Positions 11,795 through 19,446 of a DNA stretch of 19,446 nt are shown here, piece after piece (position 1 is the stretch's first letter; each line of letters begins with the position of its first letter). The translations under genes were made by a program, and so were the position numbers. The DNA comes from Sporisorium sorghi (lineage: Eukaryota > Basidiomycota > Ustilaginomycetes > Ustilaginales > Ustilaginaceae): positions 1-19,446 of the forward strand of contig JALCCG010000360.1 in assembly GCA_023212695.1 (NCBI GenBank), in the 5' to 3' direction. Under the pieces are notes generated by a model that worked only from the letters and a program-made list of their open reading frames with translations, had not been told where the DNA came from and ran no database searches.

Positions 11795-13570
11795 AGCAAG
11801 AGATCCAAGCGAGAAGGAGAGAGCGCATCGGCGGACTTTCGAGTGGATCCGCTGCCCCGCCCGAAGTCAGGTGAACGGGCAAAGCGGGCGAGAGCGGAAA
11901 GTTTGACGCAAGCCCAGTGACGTGATGTGAGCGAGCAAAAATTTCATGCTGCTCCTGCCCAACAAGGCAAGTCAGGCGACAAAGAGGCAGTTCTCGACAG
12001 GCTCGATCGAGACCCTTGTCTCGCCAAAAAAGAGAGCGATGAGTGGACCCTGACATCTTGCCCGTGTCTTTCCAGCGCTGGAGACTGCATGCATCACACA
12101 CAGGTTGGTGCAACTCAATTTTTTTGACATGTCTCTCCGCACCGCAACGGCTTCCATCATCGTAGAACGATACACTTTCTATCCTCCAGCTTTGGCTCTC
12201 GCACATCAGAGAGACCGGAGCTCGTCCACAGCGATCTCTTGAACTTCGAGTTGAGAATCTATCGACGACCGAATCTGGCTCAAAGTGAGATGATGGAACA
12301 TCGCCTTACAGACGCGCGCAACCTGTCATCCGGCGGACAACGCCATCATATGTCAAGCGCATTGCAACCGATCCACAGCGAGTCGAATCGAAGTCAAAAG
12401 GCTTCCATTCATTCATTCTTCGATAACACCTTAGCCCAAACGTTCTTCAGGGATCATTATAGCCGGAGCCGACGTTCGATACCGCGGTCGTCTGAGATGA
12501 ACTGCACCCAGATGGGTCGCCAGCCGCTGCTCACAACAAATTCCCACCTGCAACTCATCCCACCTAGAGACCTGGTCATACTGTATAGTACACCTTGAGA
12601 GACCTGGTCTTATGTATGTATGGCTTTGGTCAATCCCACTCGGCAAGTCATGTCCGAGCAGGCTCATACCCACCTCGCCTTCTCTATCGTCACAATTCGA
12701 ATCGCAAGCACCGTCGCAAGGCAGCAACTTCGGGACATTTACAGACCGCCAATTGCCCGGTCCGATCCCGCTCTTGCCGCCGTCGTCGCCCTTGCTTTCA
12801 TTTGAACCAAGTGCGATCCCGTCGCCGAACGGGAAGACTCGAGGTCTGAGAACAGAATCGACCGGATCCCAAGTGCTTGCGTTTCGACGTGCAGCGGCCC
12901 TCCCCTGTCAAAGCTGTCAGAATCTGTTCGTGAGCAAACGTGCGCGCGTGATTCCCAGCAAGTGGTCAGAGCGGCCCCCGATCCTCCATTCTTCTCGACT
13001 CGACAATGCAAAGCTCGACAATGGTAACTCTGCAATGGGAACGAGCGGGCAAGCTCCGACCAAGCCCTCCGCTGGAAGTGGTTCCTATTGCTAACTTGTC
13101 TCAAAGTAAGTAGTTGCTTGGACCCTCTCGACCCATCTTCGACACAAAAGCTTGAAAAAGGCGTAACAACGGGACCTTGCATTGGAGGCGGCTCTATTGT
13201 GCTGACAGCTTCCTTTTTGGGCATGGTTCGATCGCTTCTAGACTGGCGCACACCAAGCGAACGTGCTGCGGCCCAACCATTCCACCATTCCACCTCGCTC
13301 GTTCTGATCCCGGGCCTCGTCGTGTTGTTCTCTTGTTCCCGCGTGATTGCGCGTAGGCCAGGCACTTGCGATCTACTGTATCGCGACTATCCGCTGCAGT
13401 CCATCTTCCAGTCCCACCCGCCATTGCGCTTTCAGAAGAGATCCTCTTGCAACCATCATCCGCTCTTCCGGCAGCACCGCGTCTCCGGGCCGAGTTCGCA
13501 CTCCAGCCCTCAAACACTTCTGGAATCCTCGAGCTTTATGTAAGACATGCTCCAACGCCCTCGCAATCAG

Positions 13571-13590
13571 AGCTTACACTAGCTTACACT
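13571..13590. repeat. Perfect 10-base tandem repeat AGCTTACACT x2
   Basis: Two identical adjacent decamers about 200 bases past the Sin1 stop codon, in its probable 3' region. Function unknown. Confidence 0.9.
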
Positions 13591-13757
13591 CTTCGATCTA
13601 GCTTCAAAGCTTTGCCTCACGACCGTTGTGAGAAGAGGCTTTGCATTGCTGACACTGAAGCGGAGTACAATTTGAAACCGAAATAGGGGCTTCCGAGTGA
13701 AAATTCCCGGTAACGCGTGGGAAAAAATCCCTAGCATCTTCCTACTCGTCGCTGCGT

Positions 13758-13793
13758 ACGAAGCTTAGGTTTGCTATGAAGCTTAGGCTTGCT
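13758..13793. repeat. 18-base tandem repeat abutting the Sin1 stop codon
   Basis: Two 18-base units (13758-13775 and 13776-13793) differ at two positions and share GAAGCTTAGG. A third copy begins (ACGAA, 13794-13798) and then diverges. The Sin1 TAG (13792-13794 on the minus strand) sits at the junction of unit 2 and the partial copy. Confidence 0.9.
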
Positions 13794-16716
13794 ACGAATT
13801 CTGACTCCTCAACAAGTTGATCTCACGCACAATCTCGCCCGCCGCCCTCCCCGTTTCCGCCTCAAAGTCGTACCGCTTTGTATCCCGCGGGCTCTCCCTC
13901 CAAACCACCAACTTGAACCCATTGACCACTTTACTCGAAAGCTTGCAGGCCACCACGCTCGAGACATGGAAACTCGCCGCCTTCCCGAACGTCTTCATGT
14001 CCGTCGGCATAATGTGCAGCCAATCACCATCCAACGTTAGACTGCGCTCGTTGTGGCGCCCGCCGAACATGGGTGATTTGCGGTACACCGTGTAGCTCTT
14101 GTACGCCGCCGCGATGTCGAGCGCCTTGGTGTATTTGGGCTGGCCGACGGGCGCGTTCGGGTCCGAGGTGGCAGAGTAGCGTTTGAAGATCGAGGCGTTC
14201 GGGTTGGTCGACGAGCTGCTCAGCGCGCCTGTTCCGCCGAGCGCGCCCAGGCTGGATCGCCGCACGAGGGCGAGGTCGTGGTTGCCCTGCAAGGACTCCA
14301 CGGTTCGGTCCAGCGGCACGACGATGCTCTTGTCCGGCACGATTAGCGCCCAGTCGTCCACGTTGGACAGGTGCCGCTTGCGACAGATCATCTCGAGCAC
14401 ATCCGCCAGGTACATATCCGAGGGAACCTGCAGCGTCGTTTTGTACCGCACCTCCGGGTTCGGCGTCACCAGCACGCGCAGGAAGATCGATTGAGAAGAC
14501 GAGCCGAGTGCGCTGCGTGAGAGTGCGCCGGAGGCAAAGATCGGCGTGCCTTGAATGTTGATCAGCGAGCCGGCGGGGACTTGCGTGCCGACGCCAGGCA
14601 CACCCAGTCGACTCGCCAAAGCTGCATTGCCCGAAATGGCGCCCGCACCGCTCTTGATTCCCGCTACAAGTGTGCTTTGAGATGCATCCGCGGTGGAAGA
14701 GCCAGCAGCCCCCGGCTCGCCCGCCTTGTTGCCCTGCGTCTTTGTCGTCGTCGGTGCGCGGATCGTCCGCCTCGCAATGTTCGCGTACGCATCCCGATGC
14801 TGTCGAATCTGATTCGGCGTCGCTTCGCAAATAGCAAACTCGTCACCTCCAAACTTGCCCAGTAACAGACTCTGATCGATCGCGGGGAAATCGTCGTCCA
14901 CCTCGCCATCCTCGACGATCATCAGCGTCCAGCCCATCGTCGTCGTCCTCGCCTCGCGTTCAGCATCTGAGTACGACGACGTGGCAGGATCCAATTCGGG
15001 CTTCCAGCCCTCTTCGACGTAGCAGTAGAGACCGTACCCGATCACCTCTTCCATCGTGGCGTCCTTGCGAATGTTGAGCTTCATACTTTTGGTTTTTGGA
15101 TGCACCGAGATGGCGCCGCTCGCCGGCGGGGAGGAGAGCTGCGGCTGCCTGCTTTCGGCCCATGGGAAGTAGATCTCGACCGTCATGCTGGGCACGGTGG
15201 CTGCCCGACCTGCGATGCCGGCGTAGAAGGCAGCGAAAGGGTTCTCGGGTCCCGAGTCTTGCTTCTGCAGCATCGAGCTGAGCATGGATCCTTTTGGTCG
15301 ATTGGCATGCTGAGCCTCCAATTCACGCCTGCTGACACGAATCGATGAGAAATAGTCGGCTTGAGTCGCGAGACGCGAAGGATCCGACTGGCTCGGCCGA
15401 CGACTGTCACGCCGCTTCCTTCTGCCATGACTACTCGCCGCCTTGTTAGCGTCGCTGTTGTCGTCACTCTCGTCAGTCCCAGAGATGAGCATCTTGGGCG
15501 GTGCGGGCATCGCAGCTGCATTCGCGACCATCGGCACAGCCGGGCGCGACAGCACGGGAGAAGAGCGAGCGGTCAGCACGGCGTCTCTGCTCTGACTCGC
15601 AGATGAATGTGGGGGTGAATGCGGCCCACCCGTGATGGCAGAATTGATTGTGGTCAAGCCCAAGCTGCCATTCGGAAGAGAACCGGCGGATCCCAGACTC
15701 GACAGTGCCGTATTGGACTCGGTCGAGCTTTCTGCGTAGACGGAGCCGTGTCGAGCAACAATGGCTGGGTCTTGAGGACGAGGTGAGGTGGACAGGCCAT
15801 CCGACGATGGCTCTCCTTCCAGAGCTGGGTGTGCAAGACCAAATTGTCCGCTAGGCTCGGCGAAATTAACCCGTTTGCCCATCAGTGTTCTAGCTTGCTC
15901 GGCGGCAGCGATTTCTCGCTCCGAATCAACAGCAGTCACTGCTGTGATTCCGCCGGACGATGTCGACAGACCATCTTGGGGCTGATGAGGAGGTAGAGCC
16001 TCGGCTCCTGCTTCCTCCTTGTCTGACGCAGCGGTCGTGACATCGGTCGTGAGCTCGGGCGTGATTGATTGAGCTGGACCTTCCAAGCCCGCATCGTTTC
16101 CGTCGACCTTTTGCGCGAGTGGATGTGTCGCTTTGATACTGACGCGCTTGCTTGCTCTGCGACCGTTGACCCTCATGCCGAGAGCGCCGCTTCGACCTGG
16201 CCCGTAGATGGTCTGTGTATATGACAGGTTGATCGGTCCCCTTGCGACCGCATCAACGTCCGACCTGCCTTCCAGCGAATGAGCGTCCGAAGCATGCCCG
16301 TTCCTCCCACCTTTGCGCCCAGGTCCACCATATAGACCCGACTCTCCGACCGTGGGAACGGGAGAGTACACAGTAGCAAGCTCTGGATGTCGCGATGGGT
16401 CGGTCAGCCCCGCCACAACCACATGTGAATCTGCGCTGAACGGGCTGTAATGCGAAAGCGATGCTGGAGCGCGACTCGGCGCATCATCCCTCGCTACAGC
16501 CGTGGACGAGGAAGCGAAGAAAGAGGTCGACGATGACGACGTGGACAGCGACGTTGGTATATTCGTCTGCTGTGCCGTCGATGTGGAAACGTCGTGCCTG
16601 CTAGATGCGACGCCTGGGAAGGTGAAGACTCTCGGGCCGTAGTGGTCGTCGATGCGTTTGAGGTAGGCCAGCCGTAAGGACTGGATCAGGTGGTCGGGAT
16701 CCACGAGCAGCGACAT
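13792..16716 (-). CDS. sin1: TORC2 subunit Sin1/Avo1
   Basis: A 974-residue intronless protein, the Sin1/Avo1 scaffold that brings AGC-kinase substrates (Ypk/Gad8 type) to TOR complex 2 at the plasma membrane. The conserved N-terminus is at residues 1-32 (LIQSLRLAYLKRIDDHYGPR). A long disordered Ser/Pro/Gly linker carries KRVNFAEP (281-288) and a basic RRKRRDSRRPS patch (432-442). The CRIM substrate-binding domain spans about 488-640 (NPFAAFYAG, VEIYFPW, GYGLYCYVEEGWKPELD, DEFAICEA). A Ras-binding-like, ubiquitin-fold domain lies at about 743-820 (FLRVLVTPNPEVRYKTTLQV). A C-terminal PH domain lies at about 868-972 (YKSYTVYRKSPMFGGRHNERS to EIVREINLL). All four hallmarks occur in the family's usual order. 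The start has a good context (CACCATGT). It is transcribed divergently from the Swc4 gene, 479 bases away. Confidence 0.94.
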   Translation of the reverse strand: MSLLVDPDHLIQSLRLAYLKRIDDHYGPRVFTFPGVASSRHDVSTSTAQQTNIPTSLSTSSSSTSFFASSSTAVARDDAPSRAPASLSHYSPFSADSHVVVAGLTDPSRHPELATVYSPVPTVGESGLYGGPGRKGGRNGHASDAHSLEGRSDVDAVARGPINLSYTQTIYGPGRSGALGMRVNGRRASKRVSIKATHPLAQKVDGNDAGLEGPAQSITPELTTDVTTAASDKEEAGAEALPPHQPQDGLSTSSGGITAVTAVDSEREIAAAEQARTLMGKRVNFAEPSGQFGLAHPALEGEPSSDGLSTSPRPQDPAIVARHGSVYAESSTESNTALSSLGSAGSLPNGSLGLTTINSAITGGPHSPPHSSASQSRDAVLTARSSPVLSRPAVPMVANAAAMPAPPKMLISGTDESDDNSDANKAASSHGRRKRRDSRRPSQSDPSRLATQADYFSSIRVSRRELEAQHANRPKGSMLSSMLQKQDSGPENPFAAFYAGIAGRAATVPSMTVEIYFPWAESRQPQLSSPPASGAISVHPKTKSMKLNIRKDATMEEVIGYGLYCYVEEGWKPELDPATSSYSDAEREARTTTMGWTLMIVEDGEVDDDFPAIDQSLLLGKFGGDEFAICEATPNQIRQHRDAYANIARRTIRAPTTTKTQGNKAGEPGAAGSSTADASQSTLVAGIKSGAGAISGNAALASRLGVPGVGTQVPAGSLINIQGTPIFASGALSRSALGSSSQSIFLRVLVTPNPEVRYKTTLQVPSDMYLADVLEMICRKRHLSNVDDWALIVPDKSIVVPLDRTVESLQGNHDLALVRRSSLGALGGTGALSSSSTNPNASIFKRYSATSDPNAPVGQPKYTKALDIAAAYKSYTVYRKSPMFGGRHNERSLTLDGDWLHIMPTDMKTFGKAASFHVSSVVACKLSSKVVNGFKLVVWRESPRDTKRYDFEAETGRAAGEIVREINLLRSQNS

Positions 16717-16728
16717 GGTGTTGTGCGA

Positions 16729-16863
16729 TCAGTTGCTCGTCCACATCTCCTGGCCGTGTTTGAGCAAGTTGCCTTGCGTGTGTTCCGTTCGGGAGGTGCT
16801 GTTGGAGCAGCACTCATCGATATCGTGACGGGGAAGACGGTGCTTGAGCTTCGATGTTCGCAT
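16729..16863 (-). other. Candidate 44-codon upstream ORF of Sin1
   Basis: An ATG at 16863 opens a 44-codon frame that ends in TGA at 16731-16729, leaving 12 bases before the Sin1 ATG. It is in the same frame as Sin1. It matters only if transcription starts upstream of 16863, which cannot be seen here. A second ATG at 16817, in another frame, would overlap the Sin1 start. Confidence 0.35.
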
Positions 16864-17000
16864 TAATACCCTAGAGGGTCCGAGCCCAGCAAGGCGACGT
16901 GGTGGAAGCGCAGATGAAAGATCACGGTGCAGGGTCAAGATGCACAAAAGTATGGACCCTTGATGAAACGAGCGAGCCGTGCACGAGCAAAAATAACAAA

Positions 17001-17006
17001 ATGTGA
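17001..17006 (+). other. Candidate start-stop element (ATGTGA) upstream of Swc4
   Basis: ATG followed directly by TGA, in an A-rich context (CAAAATGTGA), is the only plus-strand ATG in the 195 bases before the Swc4 start. If included in the mRNA it would be a minimal upstream ORF. The transcription start may equally lie downstream of it. Confidence 0.3.
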
Positions 17007-17195
17007 GAAGTCTTGGTCCTAACATTTTCAAAATTTCAATTTCGGCCGATACGAAGCCCTTTCTTCCTCAAGAAGGGTCGACGCGAACATTGCAGCTTGT
17101 CGCATTCACACCATCTCTTCCACACACTATCTCATCCTCAAACCTCATTCCTCGTCTCTCGTTGCGTCCTTGGAAGCGCACTAAGCCCGCCCAAG

Positions 17196-19097
17196 ATGAC
17201 CTCGAACGATGTGCGCGACATCCTCTCGCTTCCCGAGCGGTCCGGCTCTCGACCCTCTGCCTCCTCCGCGCACGCATCCGGCTCCTCCTCTCGCAACCGC
17301 AAATCCTCCAGCTCGCACAACAACAACCCCCATTCATCCACAGCAGCAGCAGCGTCGCGGCAGAAGCCCAAATACGACGGCATGACACGAGAACTCTTTG
17401 CGCTGCTCGGCGACAATGCGCCCACGCTCGCCATGGCCCATGGGCTCGATGGCGATGGGAAACCGGGCATGGCAGGGATGGGTGCGCTGTTCAAGCCCAA
17501 GTTCAAGCGGAATCGGAAGGAGAAGGCGAGGCAGTGGCGGTGGACGCCGTTCCTCAATTCGGCGAGGGAGGATACGCAGATTGACGACGAGATGCCCGAG
17601 ATCAACCATGGGCTTGTGCTGCATCACTGGGCGCCTGCGCGGTCGTCCACGACGGCGGAGGGAGCGTCAGCCGAAGATGCAGATCTCGAGACCAAATACC
17701 AATACGCCGAATTCGCCACCACCTCGGGCGTGTACAGCTATTCGAACGACGAATACATCCAGCATCTGCGCGACGACGACTGGACCAAGGAAGAGACGGA
17801 CTACCTCATGGAGCTCTGTGCCGCCTACGATCTGCGTTTCGTCGTCATCCACGACCGCTACGACTGGGCCGCCGCCCAAGCCTCGTTCCTCGCCGGCACC
17901 GCGTCCTCCACCGCCCTGCAACCCGCCAAGGAGCGCAGCATGGAAGACCTGAAAGCGCGCTACTACGCCATCTGCCGGCGCTTGATCCGGTCGCGCATCT
18001 CTACGGACGACGTCGAGACGCGCCAGGTGCTACTGAGCACGTATGCGTTCGACAAGCAGCGCGAGGTAGAACGCAAGCGGGCGGTGGCGCGGCTGTACAC
18101 GCGCACGCCCGAGCAGCTCGCCGAGGAGGAGGCGCTGTACGTCGAGATCCGGCGCATCGAGCAGAACGAAGCCAAGTACGCGTCGGAGCGCGAGGAGCTG
18201 CTGCGGCTGCTGGGCGGGTGGGAGAGTCTGCCGAGCTCGAGCCCGCATGCGGTCGCCGCGGCCGGGTCGGGCATCGCGAGTCTGCTGGGGAGCGAGGAGG
18301 ACCAGGCGGCCAAGGGTCGTGCGGGTGCGGGTGCGAATAAGAAGCGCAAGCTGCAGCTGGTTGAGGAGGCGGGGACGCCAGGTGCCGATGGCGCGGGTAG
18401 TTCTACAGGCGCACCTGCGACGACACGGCCATCGGCAACGCTGACGTCCAAGCAGCGCGCTGAGATGCGCCAGGCGCAGTTCGACGAGATGCAGTGCATC
18501 GTGCGCTTCGCCTCCAACGCCTCTGCCACCACGACGGACCCGCTGACGGGCGCTGTCACCAGCACAACCGCCGCAGGAGGTGCGGGCAGCACGTCAACGC
18601 GCCCTCCCTACGCACACCTCGTCGGCACCGCCTCCACCCTGCCACCTGTGACGACAAACCCGAGCAACCCGACGTCAGGGCACGGCGCGTACCTGCGCTC
18701 AACGCGCATGCTCGCACCCCGGCCCAACCTCGTGCTCAAGACCACCCAGACGCTGGCGGAGGGCGAACCGCCCGTCGGCCCGCGTTTGATCTTCCCCACG
18801 GCGAAGAACGTGGAGAAGTGGGAGAACCTGATCGGCGCCGTGACGACGGGCTTGGAGATGCGCAAGCAGCTGGAGCGGGTGAATGCGGAGTTGCGCATTG
18901 CGAAGCAGAGGATCGCGGCGGCACTGCAAAGTAGTGGGAAGGGGGGCGAAGTGGAGGAGGGGCAGGGTGCCGTTGCGGCGACGGCGACGGCGGCGGGGAC
19001 AGGTGAAGCTGAGGCGGCGAGTGCTGCGACGGCGGCAGCGGTGGGCGAAGGTTCGGGGAGCTCGGATGTGGCTGGCAAGACGGAGGATCGACCATGA
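17196..19097 (+). CDS. SWC4: Swc4/DMAP1-type subunit of the SWR1 and NuA4 chromatin complexes
   Basis: A 633-residue intronless nuclear protein. In fungi Swc4 (Eaf2, DMAP1 in animals) is shared by SWR1, which deposits H2A.Z, and the NuA4 acetyltransferase. A Ser-rich N-terminus leads to the family block KYDGMTRELFALLGDNAP (59-76) and FKPKFKRNRKEKARQWRWTPF (99-119). The SANT/Myb-like domain lies at about 184-265 (YIQHLRDDDWTKEETDYL, IHDRYDW, LKARYYAICRRL). A charged helical region (about 285-340), a basic KKRK signal (382-385) and a conserved C-terminal part (about 504-575: TRMLAPRPN, VGPRLIFPTAKN, coiled coil) follow. The last 55 residues are Ala/Gly/Glu low complexity. The ATG at 17196 is the first in frame. 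The protein is longer than yeast Swc4 because of Ala/Ser/Thr-rich insertions. Confidence 0.94.
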   Translation: MTSNDVRDILSLPERSGSRPSASSAHASGSSSRNRKSSSSHNNNPHSSTAAAASRQKPKYDGMTRELFALLGDNAPTLAMAHGLDGDGKPGMAGMGALFKPKFKRNRKEKARQWRWTPFLNSAREDTQIDDEMPEINHGLVLHHWAPARSSTTAEGASAEDADLETKYQYAEFATTSGVYSYSNDEYIQHLRDDDWTKEETDYLMELCAAYDLRFVVIHDRYDWAAAQASFLAGTASSTALQPAKERSMEDLKARYYAICRRLIRSRISTDDVETRQVLLSTYAFDKQREVERKRAVARLYTRTPEQLAEEEALYVEIRRIEQNEAKYASEREELLRLLGGWESLPSSSPHAVAAAGSGIASLLGSEEDQAAKGRAGAGANKKRKLQLVEEAGTPGADGAGSSTGAPATTRPSATLTSKQRAEMRQAQFDEMQCIVRFASNASATTTDPLTGAVTSTTAAGGAGSTSTRPPYAHLVGTASTLPPVTTNPSNPTSGHGAYLRSTRMLAPRPNLVLKTTQTLAEGEPPVGPRLIFPTAKNVEKWENLIGAVTTGLEMRKQLERVNAELRIAKQRIAAALQSSGKGGEVEEGQGAVAATATAAGTGEAEAASAATAAAVGEGSGSSDVAGKTEDRP

Positions 19098-19340
19098 GTA
19101 TCTAAGACGTTTTGTAGACTCGATCGCACCTTCAAACTCACATTCATTTCCGCATCCGTGTGTCACGCTCCAATCCACACACCAATCAATCGGTTGGAAT
19201 ACAACAACAAGCTGAATAAAACTTTGACAGGTAAAACCTACACAACTGAAAGAAGAGCAACAGACGCAGCGATCCGCCATCATCGCCAAACGCCAAGAGC
19301 AAGAGCAAGCAACAAGATTATGGCGCACGAATCAAAGGGA
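19098..19340 (+). other. Swc4 3' region
   Basis: The downstream flank of Swc4 up to the G run. It includes the AATAAA listed separately and is A/C-rich after it. I see no gene before the edge of the window. Confidence 0.5.
19215..19220 (+). terminator. AATAAA polyadenylation signal for Swc4
   Basis: A canonical AATAAA lies 118 bases after the Swc4 stop codon, in A-rich DNA. Fungal poly(A) signals are loose, so the match is suggestive only. Confidence 0.5.
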
Positions 19341-19365
19341 GGGGGGGGGGGGGGGGGGGGGGGGG
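19341..19365. repeat. 25-base poly(G) run
   Basis: Twenty-five consecutive G follow GGGA, about 245 bases after the Swc4 stop codon. It could form a G-quadruplex in DNA or RNA. Exact length is uncertain, because such runs are hard to sequence. Confidence 0.9.
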
Positions 19366-19446
19366 CGTACTTTAGAGCCATGCGCGATGCCGTTGAACCG
19401 CGTGGGGGTTGGACCGAGCTACTGTAGTAGTTTGGCACAAAGCGGC

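Larger units (their letters stand above)
11104..13791. other. Large intergenic region without a supported gene
   Basis: About 2.7 kb upstream of the C2H2 leader and downstream of Sin1. I find no conserved domain and no tRNA. On the minus strand a very strong splice donor (TTT|GTAAGTATA, intron side starting at 11611) ends an open frame that has a signal-peptide-like ATG start at 11828. A 34-codon ORF at 11447-11551 also begins with a hydrophobic, signal-peptide-like segment. Other contents are a (CAG)8 run, a 10-base tandem repeat at 13571-13590, and the direct repeat AGAGACCTGGTC (12566-12577 and 12598-12609). The donor may instead start a 5'-UTR intron of the C2H2 gene. Confidence 0.45.
16717..17195. 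promoter_or_regulatory. Divergent promoter between Sin1 (-) and Swc4 (+)
   Basis: These 479 bases must hold both core promoters. The middle (about 16985-17045) is AT-rich. The Swc4-side leader from about 17050 is C/T-rich. A GGTATTAATG sequence on the minus strand, around 16861-16870, might be a core element for Sin1 or the start of its upstream ORF. No TATA box is certain. Confidence 0.6.

Noticed and set aside
12566..12609. Direct repeat AGAGACCTGGTC as an insertion footprint
   Set aside because: The two copies are only 32 bases apart with no element, inverted repeats or coding sequence between them.
12684..12705. B-box-like TTCGAATC as part of a tRNA gene
   Set aside because: There is no paired T-arm around it, no A box at the proper distance and no acceptor stem.
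12612..13365. Overlapping 150-210 codon frames on both strands in the Sin1-C2H2 gap
   Set aside because: Several frames of similar length overlap with no preferred codon use, no domain and no shared splice pattern, as expected from GC-rich non-coding DNA.

Overview
The window looks like nuclear DNA from a basidiomycete, most likely a smut fungus (Ustilaginales: Ustilago, Sporisorium or a relative). The basis is GC-rich, intron-poor genes, long pyrimidine-rich 5' leaders, simple-sequence repeats between genes, and proteins of fungal families (a fused ARG5,6 arginine enzyme, a TORC2 Sin1/Avo1 subunit, the chromatin subunit Swc4). The species cannot be fixed from the sequence alone.

Layout, left to right. 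1-76 is a (TAA)n microsatellite. 77-1723 holds no gene I can support; its last ~580 bases are an ATG-free pyrimidine-rich leader. 1724-2905 (+) encodes a bHLH transcription factor with a Max-like basic region and a polyQ tail. 2906-4168 is intergenic and carries a cluster of Gcn4/Cpc1-type sites next to the following gene. 4169-7286 (+) is ARG5,6, a mitochondrial N-acetylglutamate kinase / N-acetyl-gamma-glutamyl-phosphate reductase polyprotein with one 355-base intron (6264-6618). 7287-8888 is an unusually long gap between convergent genes. 8889-10448 (-) encodes a two-finger C2H2 factor of the Msn2/Msn4/Seb1 type. 10449-13791 is a 3.3 kb gap holding that gene's leader with helical-turn-spaced GGTCGT repeats, and further out two weak signal-peptide-like ORFs. 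13792-16716 (-) is Sin1/Avo1. 16717-17195 is a 479-base divergent promoter with upstream ORFs. 17196-19097 (+) is Swc4/DMAP1. The end holds a poly(A) signal and a 25-base G run.

The genes do not form a pathway cluster; each is an ordinary housekeeping or regulatory gene. I see no convincing new multi-gene system. The points most worth following are regulatory: the Gcn4-type sites at ARG5,6; two presequence-like cleavage motifs inside that polyprotein; an intron whose retention would truncate the reductase just before its catalytic Cys; the repeats upstream of the Msn2-like gene; and the short upstream ORFs between Sin1 and Swc4.
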